Part shown: positions 46,568 through 59,038 of the stretch, piece after piece
Layout: each line of letters opens with the position of its first letter
Numbering within the stretch: the stretch's first letter is position 1
Source of the DNA: Asterias rubens
Taxonomy: Eukaryota; Echinodermata; Asteroidea; Forcipulatida; Asteriidae
Reading direction: 5' to 3'
Assembly: GCF_902459465.1 (NCBI RefSeq)
Contig: NC_047076.1
Coordinates: 930,001 to 994,000, forward strand
Length of the DNA: 64,000 nt
Program-made: the position numbers and the translations under genes
The notes under the pieces: model-generated
Seen by the model: only the letters and a program-made list of their open reading frames with translations
What the model was told of the DNA's origin: nothing
Databases searched by the model: none

Positions 46568-48138
46568 GAACAGCGCCCTCTCGGGTCGGGGTCTACTCTT
46601 TAATTTGTAAATAACATAATAACTGATTTTTTAAAACCTTAGTTAACTGTTTATTCACATTCAACTCATCAAAACACATATATTAGTGACAAAAGCTTTA
46701 AAAGCTTTATTTTGAAAAAATACTACTTCCAGGTGACTTTAATGTTCTGACTGAGCAGGGGAAATGTATTGCTTAACTTAAGCCTTTAGGGCGAAGCCAA
46801 GCAGGGCAAACGGGAAACGAAGACAGACAGGAACACCTTGTTAACAGGGTCCAATTTCATAGAACTGCTTAGGCAGGAATTTGTTTGCTGAAATACCGGT
46901 AAGCAGGATACCAGTCACATATTGTACTTGTGACAATGGTAGTTTGGCTGGTAATTTTGTTGTGCTTAGCTACTATAGGACAGACGGATGGGTTTTATGT
47001 GATTGATCAAGTATATTTATAGCAACAACGATTAGTAAGTTAAGCTTGCCTCTTCCCGTGTAATCTCGCCGAAGTTCGCTATGTTTTACGTAATCTCCCA
47101 AGGCAACGTGATCTTGTATAATGTTGACAACCTCGACCCCAAAGGCAGTCTCACATGACACGCTTGAGCATTGTGTAACTTAATTCCAGTGGAAAGAAAA
47201 AACTTTAAGTGCATTATATTTTAGGATGAAGCCATTCTTCATGTATAATATTTTCAGGGGAAATATGAATTTGATATGCGAGGGACTAGTGGAGTTGGGC
47301 CCATTACGTAGATTAATTGCAACCTGTCTATGTGTTTACACTTGACTGCTTGTAACGAACCTTGTACCGTTATAGCGGCTTCATGTTACACTGATTACTC
47401 ATGGCAGTTTGTTAAAGGGATTAACCCTATTTGGAAATTGCTCCATAGTTGGACCATGGAAGTTTCTCCCTTCATGGTTGGACCAAGTTGGCAAGTCAGT
47501 GTGTCACACACGCACGTATCTGCTTCACAAACACCAACAGTTTCGCTACGTCCGGCTCCAAAGGTTGCAGACGTTTGTGCGTAACTTTACCAAATAAATC
47601 ATGAATTTCCATCATTCAAAAGTATTTTTACATCGTTGAGGGCGCTGTTTGAGCTTGTGACGTCAGTTGCAGTTAAAGACCACTTATATGCCCTTTTTGA
47701 AAAGATGCCTTTGACTTCGGCTCGGGTTTTGGTTCCATTAACTATTTTGGAAACGTTTATTTTCTTACGGGGCTGTAAACAATCGGACGGAGCCAATGCA
47801 TGCTATGAAGCCCATACCCAAGCCATATTTTTAAAAAGTGTCATACAATAGAGCTATTTTAAAGTGCTCCATGGCCATACTCGTATTTTGAACGCACACC
47901 GATACACGACTTGCATGATTAGTTGTGAATTGTACCACATGGCTACGTAGACAGAAATAAAAAACGACTGACGCAGCTTAAAAACAAAACACAAACTGCC
48001 AATAAAGATGGCGTCTATCTGCAAAAAAGTATATTATAGCTAGACCATAAAAACAGCACTCGCGCAATAAATTTCACAATAAAAAATTATATTGATTTGA
48101 GACAACAGCAGCCTCAGGCCCTCAGCTAATAACTGCAT

Positions 48139-48520
48139 CTTAAAGACACTGGACACTATTGGTAATTGTCAAAGACCAGTCTTCGCACTGTATCTCAACA
48201 TATGCAAAAAATAACAAACCTGTGGAAATTCGAGCTCAATTGGCCGCCGAAGTTGCGAGATAATAATGAAAGAAAAAACACCCTTGTCACATGAAGTTGT
48301 GTTCTTTCAGATGCTTGATTTCGAGACCTCAAATTCAAAATCTGAGGTCTCGAAATCAAATTCGTGGAAAATGTCTTCTTTCTCGAAAACCATGTCACTT
48401 CAGAGGGAGCCGTTTCTCACAATGTTTTATACTATCAAAAGCTCCCCATTACTCGTTACAGTGTACGTTTTATGCTAATAATCATTTCGAGTAATTACCA
48501 ATAGTGTCCACTGCCTTTAA
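48139..48520 (-). mobile_element. MITE family A copy, inverted
   Basis: Reversed relative to the other copies: it opens with GGTAATTGTCAAAGACCAGT and ends with TACCAATAGTGTCCACTGCC plus TTTAA. The central palindrome GATTTCGAGACCTCA is intact. Confidence 0.88.
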
Positions 48521-49364
48521 CGCCTGTAATGCGCGATTGGGACATCATTCACAAGATCACCTTTCACAAAACTCCTCACCAATAGAGAACAGTTTCTTAC
48601 AAGCCCTGCGGTGCATACTCAATTGAGTAAGAATTCTATAAATGTCCAGATTATTATTATAGTTTGATTAGTGTTTAGATTCCCCCAAGTTATACAGCCG
48701 TGAACTCCTTGATTAGCCACGATGCTCTGCAACACCACTCAACACATGGTGTGCACGTGTCTATATTATTATGGCAAGTTACACATTAAAATGCAGACAT
48801 TGACATAGTTTGTCAAAGCACGGATTGAATTGGATTAGAAACGGTAGCTTGAGGAGCTACCACTTGTCCCTTACAATGTCAAAGTTGTAAGTTTTATAGA
48901 GTCAGTTCACACATTGTGTGGATGTAGCTTTGGAATATATATGTTTAAAAAATCATGGAACTATAGAATGACTGTGATATGAGCATATTGAGTTTATGTT
49001 TGATTTAGGAAAACTTTCAGTGAATTAGCTTTCAGTTTACTCGACACAAACTAAGTGTAATATCATTTCCGAGTAGGCGATACATAGTATGTATAAACCT
49101 AGGACAAATGTTGCTGTGTCTGATTAACATTATCTTGGTTCAAGACAGTATAAATAAATTGTGAAGCAATGTGATCATCAATAGAAGTACTGGGAGATAC
49201 CATAGATGGTAGTGCAATGGCTTTCAGCTTACTTACATAAGTGTATAAACCTAATGATATACAGTATGTATAAACCTAGGAAAACTTCTGCCAGGTCCGT
49301 TTTACATTATTCAAGACAGTATACATAAATGCGAGGGCAATATGCAATAGAAGTACTGGAGATA

Positions 49365-49690
49365 CCATAGACGGCAGTGAGTTGGCTTCAAGTCCTAATG
49401 CTACAGCTTATCCTTATATTAATTGCAAAGGTCGTGGGTCCGAATCCCAATATGCCTGTGAGGAAAGTACTGAGTATCAGAGTATGCCTATTGAGAGATG
49501 CCATAGACGGCAGTGAGTTGGCTTCAAGTCCTAATGCTACAGCTTATCCTTATATTAATTGCAAAGGTCGTGGGTTCGAATCCCAATATGCCTGTGAGGA
49601 AAGTACTGAGTATCAGAGTATGCCTATTGAGAGATGCCATAGACGGCAGTGAGTTGGCTTCAAGTCCTAATGCTACAGCTTATTATAGTA
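49365..49690 (+). repeat. 136-bp tandem repeat with a tRNA-like box B in each unit
   Basis: CCATAGACGGCAGTGAGTTG starts at 49365, 49501 and 49637, giving two full units and one partial. Each full unit contains GGTCGTGGGTYCGAATCCCA, a strong box B. The first two units differ by only one or two bases. It looks like tandem duplication of a SINE head. Confidence 0.85.
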
Positions 49691-50094
49691 CTAATGGAAC
49701 CCTCATGACATTTTATTTGTCAGGCCATGTTTACACAGAATGAATGACACTCGCCGGATATCAGCTGCATTTTAAGTAATTGGATTCCACATGCACTTTC
49801 ATGAATACCAACAGGAATTGATGGGTCTATATTGAGACACGACCATGTTGCTAGATTGCTATTAAGGAAACGTATAAGAAGCAATAAGATTGGCAGCTAA
49901 GATAAGGTTGGAAATCTGTTGTTGGATATCATCTGAATTTTGTGACCTATAGAATTGTATAATAAACTAGTAAAAGAGTTCTTGGTCGGCTGCAAACCTG
50001 TTAGAACTTGTGGAATTGTTCAGAAATATTGAAATGTGTGGTTTGGAAATATTCACTGGATGTACATTCATGCTTTTTCAAAGAAGATTACGTA

Positions 50095-50220
50095 TTTTAT
50101 GCTAATGAACAAAGACAATTTGACTAGGGCGGAATTTGAGCCAACGGCCATCCGGCCGGTTCTCTACCAACTGAGCTATCCAGTCAGTTTTCCTTGTGGT
50201 TTATTACTACGATGATGTAT
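50095..50220 (-). mobile_element. tRNA-derived SINE head
   Basis: On the minus strand GGATAGCTCAGTTGGTAGAG is a near-perfect box A and GGCTCAAATTCCGCC a box B, about 45 bp apart. The acceptor arms do not pair, so it is a SINE head and not a functional tRNA gene. It lies just inside the GPCR intron. Confidence 0.6.
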
Positions 50221-50645
50221 TTTTGGGAACATTTTGGCAAAGGAGGTCCGCAATGCTTGCAGCTTTTGTATCTTGTCATTGATTGCTACCCGTAACAGTT
50301 ATTGTTTGTTTAAAGTTTGAAAAAGGCTTTTGCGAAGTTATCACTTGAATGTTCAATGTACCGCCAAGCAGTATCAGAAAGGGTTACATTTAGGTACGGT
50401 TATATGGGAGCTCTGATACATATTTGGCATTTTGTGCCAAATATAATTTACCTTTAATGGGCTTGGAATAAAGAGGATTACATAATGGAAGATGGTATCC
50501 CATCTGGTGACTAAGGTACATGGATTGCTTCAGTGTTTGTTTTCGTGAATTTCATGCACTTACAAAATAATCCTTACGGCAGAGGCAAACATGGTTAATT
50601 TATATCAAAGTGACATTTGGGAGAATATGGTTCTGAAACACTTAC

Positions 50646-51518
50646 CATAACGGGCAACCAGGTGCAATAAAACAAAATGGTGACCACTACCACAAGCTTT
50701 GAAAACTCCCTTAAAGAGCGCCTATCAACGGTAGAGGAAGCGGGCACTTCGACCCGTGGCTCCGGGCAGGCTGATGAGGCTTCGGCCTGGTCCTCTTTTG
50801 TTCTCATTGGAAATGTTTCTTCAGAAGATTCAAGTCTTCTTCTAAATCTTGTAAGTCTTCTGACAATACATGTGTTTAAGATTAAGACTAGAGCCATTGT
50901 TAACCACCCTTCCAGTACTAATACCATTGGGAATATAGACTCATGCCAGTAGGCTGGTGCCGATGACAGCCATGACCGGCACATCGGACTCGCGGAGTTT
51001 GGGTCCTCATCACTGAGAATAACCGGAGGTGCAAGTCCAAAAAGTGGTAGGCATGAAACTAGAAAGGCAAATATATACACTGAGGCAATGGTGATTTTCA
51101 CTCTGGTCATGGTTGTCCATCTCTTATATCGCATTGGTAGGCAAATCGCTAAGAATCTTTCCAATGCCATTGACGTCACAAGCAACATGGCGCTGTTCTG
51201 GAGCCAGAACACCATAAACTGGTAGTAGAGGCACGCACTCTTACCACCAGTCCATGAATCCTGGGCTATGAAACTCGGCAGGGACACTGGTAGCGGTAGC
51301 AGTACGGCTAGCATATCTGTAATGGCTAGAGCTCCGATTAGAAGATCCGTAGCCGTACGATCGGTCTTCGTCTTGAGTTTAAAAGCGACCAAAGTGGGGA
51401 AGATGTTCCCGAAGAGAGTCACTATTTCCACGCTCAAGCTGAGCGCTCCAGATAGATCAGTCTCGGGGCTTTTAGGGCTCAACTGCTGCTCTAGCCCCTG
51501 CCCCTCCCTGTATGCCAT
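50646..51518 (-). CDS. Prostanoid-receptor-like class A GPCR, exon 1 (N-terminus to TM6)
   Basis: It encodes residues 1-291 of a 374-residue receptor completed by exon 37846-38097. Seen: GN at 37-38 (TM1), ALAITD with Asp68 (TM2), SWTGGKSAC with Cys96 before TM3, ALERFLAIC with Glu120-Arg121-Phe122 at the DRY position, Cys180 in extracellular loop 2, a long basic and acidic third loop, and FYCTWLP with Trp287 and Pro289 (TM6). The W-x-G-G-x-x-x-C spacing before TM3 and the LAxTD/ERxLAI context resemble prostaglandin E receptors. The usual tryptophan of TM4 is missing. In the model the receptor would sense an extracellular lipid or other ligand at the plasma membrane; assignment to the prostanoid family is tentative. 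The donor ATG|GTAAGTG is strong; reading through it would end after about 16 codons. Confidence 0.87.
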
Positions 51519-52136
51519 CCTTTCTGGTAACCGTCCATGTGATGGCTAAAGTCCCCTGGTCGGTGCATGTCCACTTCACGGTTTCATCAATACCCCTCCA
51601 TTACAGCATCTTTTCATCAGTGGAGTTTTGGAGAGCAATCACGAGTCATTAAGCGCGCAATCCATCCAGTGATGTTATTAGCGCTCGGCTGCCTCAACGA
51701 GTTTACACACTGCTACTTTCTGGCCGTAGCTGTTACAATACCAGCTGCACGTTGTCACGAAATGACATTACAACCAGATCTGATCACTATGATTAGTTTA
51801 TCTACTAAAGCGGCTTAAAATTCCTATTTGCCAAGTCACCGCAGTTTCTAAAGACTCCGGTTATCGTATATAGGGGATTATTATAATAATATTGTGTATG
51901 ATGTCGGTTAGTATGGTCACTTGTTATCTCAAGCTTCCCGGGAGGAAATATACCCTTGAGTTTCCAGCGACTGCACCGCCCCACTGCAGTCAAAACGGAT
52001 ATAACAGGAACTAGCAAATTCGCTGTTACGTAAACTCATGTAATAATTCCTCAAAATAAACCAAGCAGATCCTTCCACTTCCGTGATATTCCATACCTTT
52101 GGATGTTCACAAGAGACAACAGTTCTCAAGGGTTGC

Positions 52137-52425
52137 TTTTAAGTCGTAGTGTGAACAGGCAGTTCTCATTTCTCAAACAAGGTGTGCTTTTAGCCGTGGT
52201 GTGAACAGGCCGTTGTTATTTATTTCTCAAACAAGGTTTGTTTGTAGCCGTGGTGTGAACAGGCAGTTGTTATTTATTTCTCAAACAATGTTTGTTTGTA
52301 GTCGTGGTGTGAACAGGCAGTTAACATTTCTCAAACAAGGTTCGCTTTTAGTCGTGGTGTGACCAGGCAGTTTCCATGTATTTTTCAAACGAGGTTTGCT
52401 TTTAGTCGCGGTGTGAACAGATAAT
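52137..52425. repeat. Tandem array, about 50-60-bp unit, upstream of the GPCR
   Basis: AGTCGTGGTGTGAACAGGCA, ATTTCTCAAACAAGG and TTTGCTTTT blocks repeat about six times with modest drift. It lies 0.6-0.9 kb upstream of the receptor start codon. Confidence 0.8.
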
Positions 52426-54925
52426 ATAAATCCAGTACGGTGTCTCTGGTCTTCCTCCAAAGTGAAACCCACCGTCTCTTCTGTAGTTCATGAAGCACTT
52501 TTATGAGGCATGTCACGTGCAAGCAATATGAGTTTCAGATGCTACACCGATATGGAAGCTGTCACATCTAATACACGTGGTTTACTCTCCAAGTATGTAT
52601 CATCAACACAGAGTTGTTAATAGCGGAGGTATACTCAAGAGATTGTTCTGAATCAATGACAATCGTCTGAGGCAAACGCGCACTTCGTCGTCCACAGGGT
52701 ACCATTAAAACTGAGTACCGACTGAGTACATGAATATTGCAATTTAAAGATCTCAGCACACTTTGGAGAATGAACTCAGAGCTATTTCCAGATCAATAGT
52801 TGCCAGGTTACAAATTCCTCAAGATATATTTGTCATCTAAGATGAAGTTTGTCCGTAGGCCCTTTCGTCTTAGACATATTATATTTTAGTGCGGTACAGT
52901 CTTGTAGTCATCCAATCGTTGCAAGAGTACGTCTTGCCATATAACTGATGCACCATATCATCGTGCAGAAAGTACACTGGGCAGTGCTCTATGTAACCTG
53001 CCCGTCTGATCTTAGATTGAATGCACTTTTCCAATAGCTAGTGTGCTACATCTTAAATCCAATAAGACACAGCCACGTGATATTGTATTGGATGTTTATT
53101 TTCGGGCAGAATTAATACACACAGCTGTTTGTGGAGGACTTTAAGATTCAACACTATTCCACTGTAGCGTTGTTTTTTACCTCTGTTGAGCAAACGTACA
53201 GTCGGCTCGCTCAAACAACTCGCTTCATAATTTTCCACTCTCTCTCTCTCGTCCGTCTTTTCTCGGTTGCTCCAAGCGGTACGTATCCTATAGTCACTTG
53301 TGCACACCATATGTTACTCAGCTGCAGTTAGTCACAATAGCTATACCGTACATCGGAGCTCTCGTCCCCGTGAGTGGTCCCAAAGGAAACTCCCTGCTCC
53401 TCGTAGTCAGGACTCGTATTTCCCAAACATCAAGCCCAAATAAACACTTAAAACTCCACCCGGTCAACACTTCCTCCGTTGGGATCTACAATCTTAAGAT
53501 ACATGTCGAGTTGCAATACTGGATGTGATGGCATCATCAGTAACCCCAGTTTGATCTTAGAGCGATGTTGGTTGTTATGAATAAACGCCCCTTGGACCAC
53601 TCACTCGCCGTGCGATAAATGCCAGTTTCATTCCAGTGGTTTCTAACATGGTTAAAGGGAACACATATCTCTGGTCATTCCTCAGACGAATCTATATGCG
53701 TCAGAATGGCGCCCCAGGATTAATAAGTCAGTGAAGTAGATTGTTCATGAAAAAGTTCTATCCGTCAAAACAAAATCTCTTTTCCAATTAGATGTCTTGA
53801 GCATAAACATGTGAGCATTAATCTCAACCCTATTATCTCAAAACACGACGTTGAAGATTAATAAATAGTCAGACTTCATCTTGCATCGTGCTCCTTTTAT
53901 AAATATCATTCAAAGTTTCTTTGACCGCAAAGTTAGATTTCTGTTAAGTTTTGAGCCCAAGTTTCGTCTTAAAAATACAATTTGTAAAGAGAGGTAAAGC
54001 TGCCAGCAGAATTCCCATGTAACCGCTGTGGCGGACAAATCAGACTTTTAGATTTCAAGAACGATCTTTGATGTCATTGGTTGGTGTTTTTTGCATGAGT
54101 GCGAACACTCAGTATCATTTCATAATGGCCCTCTAGTGGTGAAATATACTCAGTCACCTAGTCTACGGCTCGTGTTTAAAATACCACGTCCTGCACATAC
54201 ACCATAAGTACTCTTGACTTGCTGATAAATAACATTGGTAAAACAAAATTGAGAATGCATCACTCGTATAGTGAATCTCGGTTAGACTATATGCCCACTC
54301 AAATTTACGTGCAAGAAACGGACAAATACTCACTATGTTGAAAAGTAATAATTGTATATGAGTTAATGTAAACTACTATTGTATTTATTGAATCCTGTAT
54401 TAATGATTGAACATGTTACTGTAGTCATAGACACGTTCAAAGCATATAGATTCGTTTGCTATCTTCTATAGGCTTAATGGTATCTCCATTTTTTTTTTAG
54501 ACTAGACTTGTTTGGTCGGTCCGTGTACCAGCATATACCATAGAGATTATAACGCACATCCTTCAAATCAAATGACTTCAAGACACTCTAGTTTCACGTA
54601 CGTGTACTTAATTTAAACCTAGCATAAAAAGAAACAGTCGTAGTTATTTGGTTCTATTTTATTTGTCATATCTAAGTAAGTTTTATGTTTCATTTATTTC
54701 CCTCCTTCTTCGGATAAATCATGCGAAAAGTCAACTCGATATTAAACAAATAGAGTTTTGTTTGTCAAGCCAAATTGAAATGCCAGCAATTATTTATCTT
54801 TTCTCTTTTTTAGATAACACATGATTTAAAGTAAATATACACCGGAAATGTGATGAATACAAGGATTTACCCAAAGACAATGAAATATTGGAAATATTCA
54901 TCTTGTGAATGTTTTCAGACTTACG

Positions 54926-55260
54926 TCAAGGAATTTCTATTTTCAAGAAAATTGACCTTTTGATCCATTGAACTTTTCTTGCGTTAGCTTGAGAAGACCA
55001 GTTCGTTTTAAAAGACTTATTTAAGATCATTGTAGGCCCCCCTATACAATTCGTGTATACAATTCTTGAAGACATCATAGAGAACAATCCCTGAAGAATA
55101 CGCAATCTGAGAAGCGTTGCACGTCTCAGATTCAAATTTTGGGGCATGAAAACTCATATTCATAACCACATTACTTCGTAGTAAAATGTTTCTCAAAATG
55201 CTTTATCATAAACTTGTGTTGCCATTAATCTGAAGAGTATTGCCGTGCACCATGTGTGTA
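54926..55260. repeat. Interspersed repeat shared with 60304-60670
   Basis: Common blocks are ATCTGAGAAGCGTTG, TCTCAGATTCAAATTTTGGG, CACATTACTTCG and GTGTTGCCATTAA. AATCTGAGA and TCTCAGATT form an inverted pair around a short loop. Non-coding. Confidence 0.65.
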
Positions 55261-55794
55261 TCTACTTGCTAGGTAGATTTTGTTCTTTTGAGAACTTGTC
55301 TCATTGCTTCATATTCTACTCCCGCGGAGTAGATTTTCGGAATCAATTTTAACAGTGATTACTCGTACTTATTACTTATACGTATACCTCCCTTTTAGGA
55401 GATTCAAGGGTTTCACAACTTCTCTTTAATACAATACCTAGTAGAGCCAGAATGGGGTTGAGATGGCATATCGCAGCGGCAGACTACTAGCTCATGCAGT
55501 GGACCCTTACACTGAGTGTCACGCCCCAGCTCCTCCACTATCGATGGCTGCTCGTGTGGGAAATTGTCAAGAGGACCTTATAGAACGTGCCTTTTGTGTT
55601 ATCAGACTTCAAACTGAGCAGTCCGCCCCAGGGTTACCCTCAGACAAATTGCATTAGCACATAATACAAATCGTGTTAAGCAAAAGCACCTAACCTGTTA
55701 TGAAGTAAAATTTGCTTATAAATATAGGCCTAATGTTGTTGCAGTGTAAATTCCCTGTATTACAAAGAATGTTTCGGGAAATATTTGAACTTGT

Positions 55795-56164
55795 TCGATT
55801 GGTAATCACTGTTAGCATAAAAACTTACTTGTTAACGATCGATGGAGAGCTGTTGATAGTATAGAAACATTGTAAGAAACGGCTCCTTCTGAAGTAACGT
55901 AGTTTTTGAGAAAGAAGTAATTTTCTACTAAAATATTAAAATTTTGAGACCTCAGAATTTGATTTTGAGGTCTCGAAATCAAGCATCTGAATAAAGCACA
56001 ACTTCGTGTGACAAGGGTTTTTTTTTCTTCCATTATTATCTCGCAACTTCGACGACCAATTGAGTTCAAATGTTCACAGGTTTGTTATTTTGTGCATATG
56101 TTGAGGTACACCAAGTGAGAATACTGGTCTTTGACAATTACCAAAGGTGGCCAGTGCCTTTAAG
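55795..56164 (+). mobile_element. Worn MITE family A copy
   Basis: The left end is degraded (TTGGTAATCACTGTTAGCAT) and the right end reads TGACAATTACCAAAGGTGGC and CAGTGCCTTTAA. The central palindrome ACCTCAGAATTTGATTTTGA persists. Confidence 0.75.
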
Positions 56165-57138
56165 TAGCTATAGTTTACCAGCCAAAATATCTTATATTAC
56201 ATGTATCACTTTATGGCGTGTTCGGTGTAAATATCCAAGATATGCTGAGCATAAGACATTGTAATATCTATTAAACAAAATTGTTCTTCGAACCAAACCG
56301 GAAAGGTACAAATGAAGGTAAATGTGTATTTGAATTTAATTTAATTAAATTGAAAAAAAAACAATATAATTGCAACGGTCGGCCCTTTTGTTTTTCTGTG
56401 TAAATTTGTAATATTTTATCTTAAGTTCACTTCTGTGTAGATTGTTATTAGCTGGGATCCATGGGAGATCAGTGAGTTTTTCTTACTGAATGGATCTCCC
56501 AGGATAAACAAGAAATAAATAAATAAATAAATAAACAATTTGCCTTAATGCTTAGTGGACGGTTTCTTGATTTGACATTTGTGTACAGCAATAAACAAAG
56601 CTAACATAGTGTTTGGTGAACGTACATTATTTGAGTCAGCGTCATACGAACATTTCCTCCTCAAGTCCAATAAAGTCTCATCACGATGATTTTAATTTGC
56701 CTCCTTCACGTGCTCTCGAAAGTCAACAAGTTTAAATCAGGCCAAGTCTCGCGAGTTCACCCTGACAGACACCAGACACCTGCACCAGGAATTGTCCAGG
56801 GAATCAACCGCGACTTGTTGAAGTGCTAAGGGAATGAATACTCAAAGAAACTGTCAATAAGTCCGGAGAATACGGCATCAGACTAAATCAATGTCTTTCG
56901 ATTACTCTGACGCTGAGATGAAATCATTAAAGATGACGCGCCTCATGACAAGTGATTTGGAAGAATCTTTAAAAGGCCGTGCTCGACTGAAAAACGGCTT
57001 CCCATCACGTCGCCTTTGCAAGGATAGCCATAGCCATATCAACCATAGCCATATCAAATCAGTCAAAGCTGATTTAAGGGAATCTCTTGCTATCGGTGAT
57101 GATGGATCATTTAAATGTAGAATATTGTTTCAGAAATA

Positions 57139-57335
57139 GACCCAGCCGTAGCTACTGTCTACCCCAGACCCAGCCGTAGCCACTGTCTACCCTGGACCAA
57201 GCCGTAGCCGCTGTCTACCAGAGACCAAGCCGTAGCCACTGTCTACCCTAGACCCAGCCGTAGCCACTGTCTTCTCTAGACCAAGCCGTAGCCACTGTAC
57301 ACCAGAGACCAAGCCGTAGCCACTGTCTACATTGG
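57139..57335. repeat. 28-bp minisatellite, 7 copies
   Basis: Units of GACCCAGCCGTAGCCACTGT plus CTACCCTA or a close variant repeat head to tail seven times. Variants alternate between CCCAGCC and CCAAGCC, and between CTACCCTA and ACCAGAGA. GC-rich for this region and immediately 3' of a short open frame at 56891-57139. Confidence 0.92.
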
Positions 57336-59038
57336 CTGACATGTAATGATGTTAACACACCTGTCTTTATAATCCTCATACTACACTAAGAACCTCATCT
57401 GGAACAACATCAACACCGACTTCAGAAAAGTGCGACAAACCTTCATCACTTCTTAAAGAAAATACATGACCGTCTTACTATCAGACAGTTTACCTAAACC
57501 ACCCCAGGCTTGTATACACAACAAACCATGCAGAAAAATCCAGTCCAATTTTCAGCGTTGATTGAATTATCTATTTTTTTGAGACTGTGGACACTTTTCC
57601 CCCGAGTAAAAGTTCACCACACCAGGGTAGTTTTATCTCCGTGTCTGGTGACCGCTAAAGGCCCTAAGATATAAAATAAAACTCCTATCTTGTTCGAAAT
57701 GAGGTGCGGGTGAGTGTAAACAGCATTTCTCGTTTTCAATTTCAAATGCAACTAGACTTTGTAGAAAGAAACACTAGGATTTCGGGTTTTGTCGGTTCAG
57801 TGTTATGTTGATGTCAGAAAAGTGTTGATCCGATGATGTATAGATTGCAAAAATCCATTGTGTAGTTCATAAGTTTTTTCCAAATGCTGAACTTTGATTT
57901 AATGTAACTCAATACCGGATGACGTCATTATGAGGTCATTAAGTTTGTATGTTCTCGATGTTAAGGTTTAATTGTATGATGATTCTCAATGTTGAATTCA
58001 ATTTCAATCTTGAGTTATGGTGTAGATACGCCCAAAATGGTAGGTCGGAACAGCTATTAAATAAGAGGTGTTCGAGCTGACTACCCGAAAAAAAAAGAAA
58101 AAAAAAATACAAATGCAGTGCACAATAACTAGGCCTAGGGGTTTGGTGTAAACATATCCGAGGTAGCAGACATGGTGTTAAGAAGAAAATGAGTGGTGGC
58201 TTTAAAGGACTTGCAGGTTGTACGAAGACACATCGAGGAATTAGAAAACTCATGGCGTCTTTATGATTGCAAAACTTATTTTATTAAATGACCGTAAAGA
58301 TATCAACGCTTCTTGATGTGTTTTATAAATTGATGAAAACAGATGTAGACAATTAAATGGAGAGCTAGTATTGTTCGTAATGTCAACAGTTGCACTTATA
58401 GTTGCTTGCTCATTAAAATGACAATACAAAACATTGACACCACATGTTGGAACCCTTAATTAATAATGCTACATACTGTATAATTCACCAATCCAAACTA
58501 AACTGCACATTTTAGCATGTGAACTTTTAGTGCACCCCGTTTAAATCTAGGGATGAAGCCTTGCACTGTGTGGATTGGTTGTTCAGACCCTTGTGATTGT
58601 TTGGGGTTTCCCTCTATTTCTTTATTACTTTTCTACAAGAGTATCTTCGGGTCTATGTTTCTTTCGATGAAGACGAATAGAGAGCAAAAATGATGTTGCG
58701 TTTCTTAGCGACCATTGCAATACTGACCAACTATAATATGTAGGGGGTATGTTATTGTCAGCGTACAGAACAAACCGGATTTGTTTCAAGTGCTGCTTAG
58801 TGTTATATTCATTATATGAAACAGCCGGCGCACATTTCCAGCGATTTTCAACATCAATGTTAATGCCAGTATTCACACTGATTCGTCATTTGCCTTGCAA
58901 AGAAATTGTATATACAGCAACAAATTCTTCATCAGTCATCACAACTTGCTTTAAATCTCATCCAAACTCTATTTTGTTAATCGGCTTCTATACTCAAGAT
59001 TTACTTCATTTTCTTGTTAGACTGTAGTAAGATCAGTG

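Larger units (their letters stand above)
38098..50645 (-). other. 12.5-kb intron of the prostanoid-like GPCR
   Basis: Bounded by a strong donor (ATG|GTAAGTG) at 50645 and acceptor at 38098. I find no nested gene. Contents: foldback elements (38863-39211, 46324-46567), MITEs (38210-38355, 39624-39913, 46848-46980, 48139-48520), tandem arrays (44190-44480, 45465-45790, 49365-49690), SINE heads (41218-41340, 50095-50220), and G homopolymers at 41643-41656 and 44900-44912. Confidence 0.7.
51519..59038. other. Divergent intergenic region between GPCR and lipoxygenase
   Basis: Start codons of the two genes face away from each other across about 7.5 kb, so both promoters probably lie here. It also holds a tandem array at 52137-52425, a worn MITE family A copy (about 55795-56164), an interspersed repeat at 54926-55260 shared with 60304-60670, a 28-bp minisatellite (57139-57335) and (AAAT)n near 56515-56535. 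I see no other supported gene. Confidence 0.6.

Noticed and set aside
50595-50645. Read-through extension of the second GPCR past its strong donor
   Set aside because: The extension lacks TM7, while exon 37846-38097 supplies a perfect in-phase TM7 with NPFVY; the extension is intron sequence, although a minor isoform cannot be excluded.
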